A stretch of DNA of 64,000 nucleotides from Microbacterium azadirachtae (GTDB lineage: Bacteria > Actinomycetota > Actinomycetes > Actinomycetales > Microbacteriaceae): NCBI RefSeq assembly GCF_000956545.1, contig NZ_JYIT01000080.1, positions 62,001 through 126,000 on the forward strand, in the 5' to 3' direction. The notes beneath the pieces were generated by a model that searched no databases, had not been told where the DNA came from, and saw only the letters and a program-made list of their open reading frames with translations. Below, in pieces: positions 7,983-16,032 of the stretch. The translations under genes and the position numbers were made by a program. Every line of letters starts with the position of its first letter. Positions within the stretch are counted from its first letter, which is position 1.

Positions 7983-8453
7983 ATGACCGAGAACCCGGAT
8001 CCGCACGTCGTCGCCGAGGGACTACTGCCGACGCCGTTCACGGCCGCCGAGATCCGCGACGCGCTGCGCGCCGGAGCCGTCATCCGCGTGCGGATCGAGG
8101 AGCCCGACGGCACCACGACCGAGCGGATCAACCGATTCTCCGCTGGTGACGACGACGGGGCGCTGCTGGAGAGCCATCCGGCGGACGCGCCCGAGGCGGC
8201 GAAGGGCGCACGCGTCACCTGGCGGGAGCTGCAGGCCCATGCGGCCTTCCCCGCCGACCGCTCGACGGTGGCCACCCAGATGATCGAGCACCCGCTCGGT
8301 CGGCTCGAGTGCCGGCGCTACGACGTCGCGGACGAGGACGGCGGGACGGTGTTCTGGTTCGCGCTCGCGCATCCGGGCATGCCGGTGCGATACGAGACGA
8401 CGGATGCGAACGGCACCACCCGGACGACGGTGCTCGCGATCCTGAAGGACTGA
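7983..8453 (+). CDS. Hypothetical protein (156 aa)
   Basis: A soluble protein, MTENPDPHVVAEGLLPTPFT onward, with alternating beta-strand-like segments (VIRVRIEEPDGTTTERINRF; RLECRRYDVADEDGGTVFWFALAHPGMPVRYE). It has no signal or membrane helix. I do not recognise the family. The ATG at 7983 is preferred to an upstream in-frame start because the upstream 12 codons look non-coding. It follows the TetR gene by 55 nt and may be read through from it. Confidence 0.65.
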   Translation: MTENPDPHVVAEGLLPTPFTAAEIRDALRAGAVIRVRIEEPDGTTTERINRFSAGDDDGALLESHPADAPEAAKGARVTWRELQAHAAFPADRSTVATQMIEHPLGRLECRRYDVADEDGGTVFWFALAHPGMPVRYETTDANGTTRTTVLAILKD

Positions 8454-8525
8454 CGCCCGGCGACGGCGGAAGGCGGGCCTGAGGTGCTCTATGGCGTTCG
8501 CCGGGTCCGCCGATACGGTTGGGGC

Positions 8526-8831
8526 GTGAGCTGGGTTGACGGGTTCGTTTTCGCTGAACCGATGATCGATCTGCGTGACGAGCCCCGGCGGGCAGAGTTG
8601 CTGGCGGCCGAGTTGCGTCGGGAACTTGGTCCGGCGCATCCTCTGGCGGGTACTCAGTGGACTGTGGTTGCGGAAGCCGAACCGCAGGACGACGTGCTCG
8701 TTGTGACCGCCATGGGCGTGGCAATGGTGCACTTGACGTGGTCGGGCAACACGGAATCTCTCCCGTGGCCGCGCGAGTACGACCTTCCAGATCCCGCAGC
8801 GCTGGATCGACTGATCATCGAACGCTATTGA
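8526..8831 (+). CDS. Hypothetical protein (101 aa)
   Basis: A small soluble acidic protein (MSWVDGFVFAEPMIDLRDEP..., ending LPDPAALDRLIIERY). Its sequence has more T-ending and AT-rich codons than its neighbours, hinting at a different origin. The GTG at 8526 is taken as the start; an ATG 42 nt upstream is also in frame. The size and acidity would fit an immunity-like or HTH-lacking accessory protein, but there is no positive evidence for any function. Confidence 0.5.
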   Translation: MSWVDGFVFAEPMIDLRDEPRRAELLAAELRRELGPAHPLAGTQWTVVAEAEPQDDVLVVTAMGVAMVHLTWSGNTESLPWPREYDLPDPAALDRLIIERY

Positions 8832-8870
8832 GCCGCTCGCAGAGGGGGTCGTCGCGGAGCATCGGGTCGA

Positions 8871-9191
8871 TCAGGCGTGCGAAGAGCCCAGCACCGCGTC
8901 GAGCAGTCCGGGGAACCGCGCCTCGAGGTCGTCGCGGCGGAGCGTGAGGATGCGCCGGCGGCCGTTCGGCTCGTTGCGGATCACGCCCGCCTCGCGCAGC
9001 ACCTTCATGAAGTGCGACTTGGTCGACTTCGGCAGGTTCGGATCCGTCGCGTGGCACGCCGCCATGTCGAGCGGACCGTCGACGAGCTGACGGGCGATCG
9101 AGAGGCGCTCGGGATCGCTCAGCGCGAAGAGTACCGCGGTGAGCTCGATCTCGGAGCGTTCCGGATGCGGAAGATCGACGGCGCCTGGCAT
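8871..9191 (-). CDS. ArsR-type winged-helix regulator of the adjacent MFS gene
   Basis: A 106-residue repressor with an ArsR core (ELTAVLFALSDPERLSIARQLVDG; STKSHFMKVLREAGVIRNEPNGRRRILTLR). It is divergent from the MFS transporter with 82 nt between the starts. The ATG at 9191 has no Shine-Dalgarno but lies 7 nt from a TATTAT box, suggesting a leaderless mRNA. Two GTTCGA-N6-TYGAAC operators occupy the gap, one over this start and one before the MFS gene. Confidence 0.82.
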   Translation of the reverse strand: MPGAVDLPHPERSEIELTAVLFALSDPERLSIARQLVDGPLDMAACHATDPNLPKSTKSHFMKVLREAGVIRNEPNGRRRILTLRRDDLEARFPGLLDAVLGSSHA

Positions 9192-9192
9192 G

Positions 9193-9210
9193 GTTCGATA
9201 ATACTTGAAC
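9193..9210. promoter_or_regulatory. ArsR/MFS divergon operator 1
   Basis: GTTCGA-TAATAC-TTGAAC is an inverted repeat with one mismatch, abutting the ArsR start and covering its likely -10 box. It has the same design as the site at 9240-9259. Confidence 0.6.
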
Positions 9211-9239
9211 ATTCATCGGCGGGCGAGTAGTGTGCACAA

Positions 9240-9259
9240 CGTTCGACAATTCTCGAACG
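9240..9259. promoter_or_regulatory. ArsR/MFS divergon operator 2
   Basis: CGTTCGA-CAATTC-TCGAACG is a perfect 7-bp-arm inverted repeat, 14 nt before the MFS start. Together with operator 1 it suggests control of both divergent promoters by one repressor. Confidence 0.65.
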
Positions 9260-9273
9260 GATGAGGAGACGCC

Positions 9274-10503
9274 ATGACCACCCAGCCGATCGCGACGCCT
9301 CGGATCGGGGAGTCCGCCGCGCTGCCCGCGCGCTCCGCGCGCACGCGGTTCGGGTTCGTCCTCGCGATCGTCGCGCAGATCCTGATGATGGCGGGGGCGA
9401 GCGCACCCTCGCCCTTCTACCCCGTGCTCGCCCAGCGCCTCGGATTCGATGCGATCGTCATCACGGTGGTCTTCGCCGTGTACGCCGCCGCACTGCTGCT
9501 CACGCTGCTCGCGGCCGGGTCGCTCTCCGATCACGTCGGACGACGGCCCGTCATCGTCGCAGGACTCGTGGTGCTCGCCGTCAGCATGATCCTGTTCGGG
9601 AACGCAGGATCCGTGCTGCTGCTCGTGCTCGCCCGGATCCTGCAGGGCATCGCGAGCGGCCTGCTGATCGCCGCCCTCTCGGCGACCGTCCTGGACCTCG
9701 CGCCGCCGGCCCGGCCCGGAACGGCGGCGCTCTGGAACGCGCTCAGCCCCGGGATCGGCCTCGCCTCCGGAGCCCTCGTCTCCGCCCTCGCGCTCGACGC
9801 GACCGCCGACGCGCTCCCCGACGTGTTCGACCCGCTCACCGCGGCGTACCTCGTGATCGCGGGGCTGGTGCTCATCGCGCCCGAGACCGCGCCGCTGCTG
9901 CCCGGAGCCTGGGCGTCGCTGCGCTTCCGCCTCTCGGTGCCCGCCGAGATCAGGTCGGAGTTCTGGCGGGCCGCTCCCGCGGTCATCGCCGGCTGGGCGA
10001 CAGGAGGGCTGTTCCTCTCCCTCGGCGCGAGCATCGTCCACGGCGAGCTCGGCGGCACCGCGCACCTGTGGCAGGGGCTGGCCGTCGCGCTGCTGGCAGG
10101 CGTCGGGGCGGTCACGGCCTTCGCGATCCGGCGGCGCACGGCCCGCACGATCGTGATCTTCGGCACCGCGGCGCTCGCCACCGGCACCGCGCTGTCGCTG
10201 ATCGCGCTGGGGCTCGGATCCCTGCCCGCCTACCTGGTGGCCGCCGCCGTGACGGGCATGGGCTTCGGCACCGCGTTCTTCGGCGTTGTCGGATCCCTCG
10301 CCCCGCGGATCCCGGCCACCCAGCGCGCCGACGCCTTCGCCGTGCTGTACCTGCTCGCGTATCTCGCCTTCGGGGTGCCGGCCGTGATCGCCGGCGTGCT
10401 GGTCGCACCGGTGGGGCTCGGCACGGTCTGCGTCGGCTACGGCGTCATCGTTATCGCGCTGTCGCTGCTCGCGCTCGTCCTGCGCGTGCGCCGCCCCGCC
10501 TGA
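9274..10503 (+). CDS. MFS transporter (drug/efflux type)
   Basis: A 409-residue, 12-helix major facilitator protein. The loop 2-3 signature reads GSLSDHVGRRPVIVAG and the helix-4 region ARILQGIASGLL. GAGGAG lies 6 nt before the ATG. The divergent ArsR repressor and twin operators suggest an inducible exporter. The substrate cannot be read from sequence; drug or xenobiotic efflux is the family's usual role. Confidence 0.85.
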   Translation: MTTQPIATPRIGESAALPARSARTRFGFVLAIVAQILMMAGASAPSPFYPVLAQRLGFDAIVITVVFAVYAAALLLTLLAAGSLSDHVGRRPVIVAGLVVLAVSMILFGNAGSVLLLVLARILQGIASGLLIAALSATVLDLAPPARPGTAALWNALSPGIGLASGALVSALALDATADALPDVFDPLTAAYLVIAGLVLIAPETAPLLPGAWASLRFRLSVPAEIRSEFWRAAPAVIAGWATGGLFLSLGASIVHGELGGTAHLWQGLAVALLAGVGAVTAFAIRRRTARTIVIFGTAALATGTALSLIALGLGSLPAYLVAAAVTGMGFGTAFFGVVGSLAPRIPATQRADAFAVLYLLAYLAFGVPAVIAGVLVAPVGLGTVCVGYGVIVIALSLLALVLRVRRPA

Positions 10504-10687
10504 CCCGCGGCTGCCGCGACGGCGCTCGCGCCGGGCGACGTGCGCCTCGCACGACGGTCTCGCCGGGGCGGCACCGCGCGCTGATCGGCACGGCGCGTCA
10601 CCCACCGTTCACCCGGCCGCAACCCTTCGTCCGCCTCGGCTGACCAGGCTCGGGGGAGACTCCCGTCCCCCGTCCTCTGGAGACCCC

Positions 10688-12508
10688 GTGCCCCTGCTTC
10701 ACTCGCGTCGCACGCTCGCCGTCGCGCTCGCCTCATTCCTCACCCTCGGCGGATCCGTGCTCGCCGCCGCACCCGCCTCCGCCGCCGACGCGCCGACCGA
10801 CGTGAAGGACGCGTCGTGCGCGGTCGGCGACACCCGCGACCTCTGCGCGCCCGTCGGCGAGCTGCTCGACGTGCGCATCGGCGACGTGCACCCGACGCAG
10901 CCCTCGCTGGGCTACGACGAGGTCTACTACAAGCTCGGCCGCTACGACGCCGAGCTGTCGAAGGACGCGATCAACAAGAAGTTCGCCGACTGGTGCGAGG
11001 CCAACGGCCAGCAGGACGTCGCGAGCGCACAGCCGGACGCGACACTGACGGATCCGTCCACCTTCACGTGCACGGTGCCCGTCGGCGGGGAGACCGCCGC
11101 CACGATCGAGCCCATGAAGACGGTCGTCATCGGTCCCCACGGAGTGCTCTACCTCACGGACGGACACCACACGCTCACGTCCTTCCAGGAGAACAGCGGC
11201 CCCGACGTGCGCGTGCGGCTGCGTGTGCTGGGCAACCTGTCCGGGCTGTCCGACGCGGACTTCTGGAACGCGATGCAGGCGAACAAGTGGACCTGGCTGC
11301 GCGACGTGAACGGCGACGCGATCACCCCCGCCCAGCTGCCGTCGAACGTCGGGCTCTCGAACTTCGAGGACGACCGCTTCCGCAGCATCCTCTACTTCGC
11401 CCGCGACATCGGCTACTCGGCCGACGGCGCCGTGCCGTTCCAGGAGTTCTACTGGGGGACGTGGCTGCGTACCCGGGCCGACATCCCCGTCGCCGGCTGG
11501 AACCAGGACGACCGGGCTGGATCCCTGGCCCTCGTGAAGCAGCTCACCCAGGCGCAGGTCGCGCTCGGCGCGAGCACCGTCGTCGACCCGCAGTCGGGCT
11601 ACACCGCGGGCGACCTCAGCGTGCTGAGCGCCTGGAACGACGGCAAGGCGGAGGGCAAGGGCGAGTGGGCGAAGCTGGCCAAGCCCTACACCGACGCGAA
11701 GCCGGGCAAGCTCGCGTACATGACCGAGTACCGGCTGCGCCACGTGACGCCCGCGCCCACGGCGCCGTCCGCTCCCGCCGCGCCCTCCGCTGTCGTCGGC
11801 GGCGCCTCGTCCGCCGGGTCGCACGTGACGCTCAGCTGGACGGCCCCCGCCGACGGCGGGTCCCCGATCACCGGCTACACGGTGTCGCTCGGCGCCGGGC
11901 TGACGGCGGACGTCGATGCGCGCAGCACGTCGTTCACGTTCGACGGCGTCGCCCCCGGCTCGTACTCGGCGACCGTCACGGTGCACAACGCGATCGGATC
12001 CACGGCGTCCGCCGCCACGCCGGTCGCGGTGGCCGACCCGGCCGCGGTGCAGGGCGCGGTGGCGATCTCGGGCGACCTGCGTCCGGGAGGCACGGTCACC
12101 GTCTCGGCGACCGGACTCGCGTCCGACGTCGCGGGGTTCGCGGTCGAGGTGCACTCGGATCCGGTGTCGCTCGGCACGGGATCTACCAACGCCGCCGGCG
12201 CCTTCACGCTGCAGGCCGCCCTGCCCGCCTCGCTCCCCGCGGGCGCCCACACGGTGACCGTCTCGTTCGGCGGCACCACGGTCGCCTCCGCGTCGTTCAC
12301 GGTCGTCCCGGCGAGCGCCGGGAACGGCGGCGGCTCCACGCCGGGCTCCGGATCCGGCGGCTCGGCAGGATCCGGATCCGCTTCCGCGGGTTCTCTCGCG
12401 ACCACCGGATCCGAGGCGCCGATCGGGCTCGGCATCGCCGGCGTCGTCGTGATCGCCGCGGGCGTGCTGCTCCTGGCCCGCCGCCGCGCCGCCCTCGACG
12501 CGGACTGA
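10688..12508 (+). CDS. Secreted ParB-like (ParBc_2) protein with FN3/Ig domains and LAXTG sortase signal
   Basis: A 606-residue cell-wall protein. It has a signal peptide (1-33, ending APASAA) and a ParB/Srx-like nuclease-fold domain of the ParBc_2 type (VYYKLGRYDAELSKDAINKK; GPHGVLYLTDGHHTLTSF; FEDDRFRSILYFARDIGY) to about residue 350. A fibronectin-III module (LSWTAPADGGSPITGYTVSL) and an Ig-like module follow. After a Gly/Ser linker comes LATTG at about 570, then a hydrophobic helix and an RRR tail, the form used by actinobacterial class E sortases. ParB-like folds outside the cell are poorly understood; a nuclease or phosphatase role is not shown. The start GTG has GGAG upstream. Confidence 0.85.
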   Translation: MPLLHSRRTLAVALASFLTLGGSVLAAAPASAADAPTDVKDASCAVGDTRDLCAPVGELLDVRIGDVHPTQPSLGYDEVYYKLGRYDAELSKDAINKKFADWCEANGQQDVASAQPDATLTDPSTFTCTVPVGGETAATIEPMKTVVIGPHGVLYLTDGHHTLTSFQENSGPDVRVRLRVLGNLSGLSDADFWNAMQANKWTWLRDVNGDAITPAQLPSNVGLSNFEDDRFRSILYFARDIGYSADGAVPFQEFYWGTWLRTRADIPVAGWNQDDRAGSLALVKQLTQAQVALGASTVVDPQSGYTAGDLSVLSAWNDGKAEGKGEWAKLAKPYTDAKPGKLAYMTEYRLRHVTPAPTAPSAPAAPSAVVGGASSAGSHVTLSWTAPADGGSPITGYTVSLGAGLTADVDARSTSFTFDGVAPGSYSATVTVHNAIGSTASAATPVAVADPAAVQGAVAISGDLRPGGTVTVSATGLASDVAGFAVEVHSDPVSLGTGSTNAAGAFTLQAALPASLPAGAHTVTVSFGGTTVASASFTVVPASAGNGGGSTPGSGSGGSAGSGSASAGSLATTGSEAPIGLGIAGVVVIAAGVLLLARRRAALDAD

Positions 12509-12518
12509 CGCCGCACCC

Positions 12519-12561
12519 GAGGAAGGGCGCACGACCGCGATCCGGTCGTGCGCCCTTCCTC
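12519..12561. terminator. Strong bidirectional terminator
   Basis: A perfect 19-bp stem with a 5-nt loop (arms 12519-12537 and 12543-12561) lies between the convergent ends of the ParB-like and ABC1-kinase genes. Confidence 0.85.
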
Positions 12562-12581
12562 GTCGCGCCGCGGGCTCCCGG

Positions 12582-14378
12582 TCAGCGCGGCCCGCGCCGG
12601 AACAGGCCCGCGAAGAGGGTGTGCAGCAGCGGCAGCACCGAGACGCTCATCAGGACGACGCCGAGCGGAGGGTTTGCGGTCAGCACGAGCGCGCCGCCGA
12701 TGAGCAGCGCGGCGAACAGCAGCGCCGAGACGCCGCGGCGGATGAGGCCGTCGATGCGGTCGAGGCGGCGCTCGATGCGCGAGGTGTCGAACGTGACGGA
12801 TCCCTCGTCGACGCGCGTGATGATGTCGTCGATCCGCTTCGGCAGCCGCCACAGCGTCGCCGCGTTCGCGACCGCCTGACCGGCGAGATCCTGCACGATG
12901 TTGCCGCTCTCGTCGGCCAGCAGCCGGGTGGCGTACGGCTCGATCGACTCCCAGATGTTGAACTGCGGATCCAGCCCGCTGCACATTCCCGAGGTGAGCG
13001 ACACCGCCCGGATCAGCAGGAGGAGCCCCTCGGGCAGCTGCACCGGAAGCGAGCGCATGGTGTCGCCGAACTCCTCGGCGAACCCCTGGAACTCGCGAGG
13101 ATCCACGTCGCGCAGCTCGGCGAACCCCATGCCCCCGAACCGGGCGAACAGGGCGGTGAGCGCCCGCTCCAGCTCGCGGTTCTCGGCCGACGGCATGAGC
13201 ACGCCGATCTCCTGGGCTGCGGCGACCATGCCCTTGCCGTCGCGGGAGGCGGCCGCGATGAACAGGGTCCGCAGCCCGTGCCGGATGCCCTCGGGCACCT
13301 CCGCCATCATCCCGAAGTCGATGAAGGTCAGCCGCCAGCGGCGCCCGGCCGTTGAGCGAGCGGAGCGAGACGAAATGCCGTCTTCCGCAGGATCAGCACT
13401 CTCCGGGACCTGGTCCTCGTGCGGCGTGACGAAGATGTTGCCGGGATGCGGATCCGCATGCACGAAGCCGTGTGTGAAGACCTGGTCGAACATGACCTCG
13501 GCGAACACGTGGGCCACGTCGGCCGGATCGATGCCGGCCGCGCGGAGGGCATCCACGTCGTTGATCTTGATCGCGGTGACATCCGAGAGCGTGAGCACAC
13601 GGCGCGTGGTGCGCTCCCAGGCGACCAGCGGGGCGTCGACCCGCGGGTCGTCTCGGAACGCCTCCGCGAAGCGCTCAGCGGCCGACGCCTCGTGGATGTA
13701 GTCGATCTCCTCGAGGCTCGTCTGGGCGAACTCCTCGACGAGCGCGGGCGCGTTGACGCGATCGGCGACGAACCGGATCCGGCGCAGCCACCCGGCGACG
13801 CGGCGCAGTGCGGCGAGGTCCGTGGCGACGACCTGGTCGATCCCCGGCCGCTGCACCTTGACGACGACCTCGGAGAACCCGGTGTCGCCCGCATCCTGCG
13901 CGGAGAGCCGGGCACGGTGCGCCTGTCCCAGCGAGGCGGCGGCGAGCGGCACCTCGTCGAACGACGCGAAGGCGCGCGCGAGCGGCACGCCCAGCTCCGC
14001 TTCGGCGAGCGCGCGGATCTGGTCGATCGGCACCGCGGGCACCTCGTCCTGCAGGCCCGCGAGCTCGGTGGTGATCTCGGGCGGCAGGACGTCGAGCCGT
14101 GACGACAGGAACTGGCCGACTTTGATCATCAGACCGCCCAGCTCGACGGCGAGCACGTGGAACCGCTGCGCGAGGGTGCGCATCCGCCGCTCGCGGCTGC
14201 TCTCGGCGACCCGCGCCAGGCCGATCCGCGGCAGCGCGATCTCGAACCACCACGTCTGCGCGAGCACACGCGCGGCGAAGGCGAGGATGCGCCGATAGCG
14301 GGCGCGCAGCGGAGCACTCTGCCCCTCTGCCCCGGCGGTGTGCGGCGAGGGCGACGGACTCCGATCAACGACCATCAC
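12582..14378 (-). CDS. ABC1/UbiB-family atypical kinase with an in-frame repeat insertion
   Basis: A 598-residue protein-kinase-like ATPase of the ABC1/ADCK family, which acts in isoprenoid-lipid or quinone homeostasis at membranes. Visible motifs are KVGQFLSSR (86-94), QDEVP (110-114), the ATP-site lysine in VVVKVQRPG (~174), the catalytic loop HADPHPGN (307-314) and DFG (354-356). The C-terminus has two hydrophobic helices. Residues ~321-348 are an extra Ser/Arg-rich segment lying exactly between the catalytic loop and DFG. It is encoded by the dispersed repeat at 13348-13387, and relatives have only a few residues here. GGAGG lies 6 nt before the GTG start. It is last in an apparent operon after PadR and a 56-residue ORF. 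Confidence 0.9.
   Translation of the reverse strand: MMVVDRSPSPSPHTAGAEGQSAPLRARYRRILAFAARVLAQTWWFEIALPRIGLARVAESSRERRMRTLAQRFHVLAVELGGLMIKVGQFLSSRLDVLPPEITTELAGLQDEVPAVPIDQIRALAEAELGVPLARAFASFDEVPLAAASLGQAHRARLSAQDAGDTGFSEVVVKVQRPGIDQVVATDLAALRRVAGWLRRIRFVADRVNAPALVEEFAQTSLEEIDYIHEASAAERFAEAFRDDPRVDAPLVAWERTTRRVLTLSDVTAIKINDVDALRAAGIDPADVAHVFAEVMFDQVFTHGFVHADPHPGNIFVTPHEDQVPESADPAEDGISSRSARSTAGRRWRLTFIDFGMMAEVPEGIRHGLRTLFIAAASRDGKGMVAAAQEIGVLMPSAENRELERALTALFARFGGMGFAELRDVDPREFQGFAEEFGDTMRSLPVQLPEGLLLLIRAVSLTSGMCSGLDPQFNIWESIEPYATRLLADESGNIVQDLAGQAVANAATLWRLPKRIDDIITRVDEGSVTFDTSRIERRLDRIDGLIRRGVSALLFAALLIGGALVLTANPPLGVVLMSVSVLPLLHTLFAGLFRRGPR
13348..13387. repeat. Dispersed GTTGAGCGAGCG repeat, copy A (inside the ABC1 kinase gene)
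   Basis: CGTTGAGCGAGCGGAGCGAG followed by ACGAAATGCCGTCT matches the copy at 20178-20216 almost base for base. It is read in frame, as GISSRSARST, in the kinase. Confidence 0.8.
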
Positions 14379-14535
14379 GATGTGCCTCCGGTCCCATCTT
14401 CGTGCCCTGGGCCGCCCTGGACATCCCCCTCGCGACCGCCGCGCCGGGAGAGGAGATCGCCCCGGGGATCGAGGCGGCCTCCCCCACCGCAGTCGGGACC
14501 GGGAGCTCGGTGCGCGCTGCGGTTCCTCCCGCCAT
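14365..14535 (-). CDS. Small ORF (56 aa) coupled between padR-like and ABC1-kinase genes
   Basis: A possible small protein, MAGGTAARTELPVPTAVGEA onward. Its ATG overlaps the PadR stop (TGATG) and its end overlaps the kinase start by 14 nt, so the three genes could be translationally coupled. It has no recognisable domain and is Ala/Gly/Pro-rich. The alternative is that the 156 bp are simply spacer; the tight junctions are the only evidence. Confidence 0.4.
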   Translation of the reverse strand: MAGGTAARTELPVPTAVGEAASIPGAISSPGAAVARGMSRAAQGTKMGPEAHRDGR

Positions 14536-15128
14536 CAGTCGGCGAGGATCGCGTACAGCCTGCGGCGGGCCTCGTCGAGCACTTCGATCGCCTGCTGCAC
14601 CTGCTCCGGGGTGCCCGTGCGCGCGACCTGCGCCGCCGCACCCGCGAGGTCCACCCCGGCCTTGGGCAGCGCCCCGAACGCGGCAGCACCGGCGCGCGCA
14701 CCGGATCCCTCCCATGGCGGCGTGCCGGCCTCATCGGCGACCGCGCGGCCCGCCTCGGTCAGCGAGTAGGTCTTGCGGCCACCCTGCTCGGCAGCCTCGA
14801 TCAGGCCCTCGTCGGCGAGCAGCTGCAGGGTCGGGTACACCGATCCGGCGCTCGGCTTCCACGAGCCGCCGCTGCGCTCCTCGATCTCCTGGATGATCTG
14901 GTAGCCGTGCATGGGCTGCTCGGCGAGCAGCGCGAGCACGGCGGCGCGCACGTCGCCGCGGGCCATGCGCGGAGCCTGCGGCCGCTGGTCGAAGACCGAG
15001 CGCAGGTGCTCCATCGCCTCCCAGAGCCCCGCCGTCGGGTTCATGCCGGGCCGTCCGCCGAAGCCACGGCCACCGCCCGGTCCGAACCCCGGTCCTCCGA
15101 AACCACGAGATGCATAGTTGTTGTCCAT
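14535..15128 (-). CDS. PadR-family transcriptional regulator
   Basis: A 197-residue repressor. An unusual Gly/Phe/Arg-rich N-terminal arm (residues ~8-30, GFGGPGFGPGGGRGFGGRPG) precedes the PadR winged helix (DVRAAVLALLAEQPMHGYQI; WKPSAGSVYPTLQLLADEGL). A C-terminal helical dimer domain follows. It heads the apparent operon with the ABC1 kinase. The region upstream (15160-15180) has overlapping AT-rich partial repeats (GATAGTTAACGATATGTCGC) that could be its operator. Confidence 0.88.
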   Translation of the reverse strand: MDNNYASRGFGGPGFGPGGGRGFGGRPGMNPTAGLWEAMEHLRSVFDQRPQAPRMARGDVRAAVLALLAEQPMHGYQIIQEIEERSGGSWKPSAGSVYPTLQLLADEGLIEAAEQGGRKTYSLTEAGRAVADEAGTPPWEGSGARAGAAAFGALPKAGVDLAGAAAQVARTGTPEQVQQAIEVLDEARRRLYAILAD

Positions 15129-15154
15129 GACGACCTCCTCAGGTCTGCCCCTTG

Positions 15155-15190
15155 TCGAGCGATAGTTAACGATATGTCGCTATGTATCGG
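15155..15190. promoter_or_regulatory. Candidate PadR promoter/operator region
   Basis: An AT-rich patch with CGATA...TATCG arms and ATGTCGCTATGTAT. It is the only such sequence in the 152-bp gap between the divergent PadR and G5-lipoprotein genes. The assignment is positional. Confidence 0.3.
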
Positions 15191-15280
15191 AAGGGAAGAG
15201 AGGATCCGGATCCGCATCCGAGGCGATTCTCACCGACCGTAGAATTTCGGCCCGGCGAGTCGCTAGGCTCCGAGCACCCG

Positions 15281-15967
15281 ATGCCGATCGAACGAATGGT
15301 GACGATGATGTCCCCACGAACCGGCGCTGAGGTGCGTCTCACCGCCCCGCGACGCACGCTCTCACTCTCAACCCTCCGACGCACACCCGCGACCATCGCC
15401 GTGGTGGCCGCCTCGCTCCTCGTGCTGGCGGGCTGCGGCGGCACTGCGCACGATCCGGCCCCGGAGACTCCGCATGCGTTCGCCGCTCCGGCGTCCGCCG
15501 GCCCCTCGCCGAAGGCGACCACGTTCGAGACCGTCGAGGTCAGCACCTCCATCCCGTTCGAACGCACCACCGTCGACGACCCCGAGCGAGACGCCGGCGT
15601 CACCGAGATCGTGACACCGGGCGCGCTCGGAACGAAGGTCTCCACCTACCGCGTGACGCGGGTCGACGGCGTGGAGGCCGCACGGACGCTGGTGGGCGAG
15701 ACGGTGACGGTCGCGCCCGTCACCGAGGTCACCGCGCACGGCACCCGGGAGCCGCAGGCGGCGGCCCCTGCACCCTTCGTCGCCGCGGAGCCCGCGGCAC
15801 AGTGCGATCCCAACTATGCGGACGCGTGCGTGCCGATCGCCAGCGACGTCGACTGCGCCGGGGGAAAGGGCAACGGCCCGGCCTACGTGCAGGGTCCGGT
15901 GCGGGTGGTCGGCACCGACATCTACGACCTGGATCGCGACGGCGACGGCATCGGCTGCGACAAGTAG
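15281..15967 (+). CDS. G5-Excalibur domain lipoprotein
   Basis: A 228-residue exported lipoprotein. The signal peptide ends in the lipobox LVLAGCG. A G5 domain follows (VEVSTSIPFERTTVDDPE...VVTPGALG-like core, TVAPVTEVTAHG). The C-terminus is an Excalibur calcium-binding domain (PNYADACVPIASDVDC; DLDRDGDGIGCDK) with paired Cys and an EF-hand-like DxDxDG. Such proteins sit on the outer membrane face and may bind cell-wall polymers. The ATG at 15281 was chosen to keep a basic n-region; ATGs at 15296 and 15305-15308 are alternatives. Confidence 0.82.
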   Translation: MPIERMVTMMSPRTGAEVRLTAPRRTLSLSTLRRTPATIAVVAASLLVLAGCGGTAHDPAPETPHAFAAPASAGPSPKATTFETVEVSTSIPFERTTVDDPERDAGVTEIVTPGALGTKVSTYRVTRVDGVEAARTLVGETVTVAPVTEVTAHGTREPQAAAPAPFVAAEPAAQCDPNYADACVPIASDVDCAGGKGNGPAYVQGPVRVVGTDIYDLDRDGDGIGCDK

Positions 15968-16020
15968 CCGCCACGCCCGGGCAGCATCCCGCCACGCCCG
16001 GGCGGCATCCCGCCACGCCC
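15968..16020. repeat. 21-bp tandem repeat, 2.5 copies
   Basis: CCGCCACGCCCGGGCAGCAT-type units start at 15968, 15989 and (partial) 16010. They fill the gap between the G5 lipoprotein stop and rnhA. Each contains CCCGGG. Confidence 0.8.
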
Positions 16021-16032
16021 TACGGTGGAGGC

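Noticed and set aside
10733..12532. A 599-codon open frame antisense to the ParB-like gene
   Set aside because: Low-complexity Gly/Arg/Val translation; the plus-strand protein has a signal peptide, domains and a sortase signal.
15968..16020. A CRISPR array at the 21-bp tandem repeats
   Set aside because: The units are directly adjacent with no spacers, and no cas gene is in the window.
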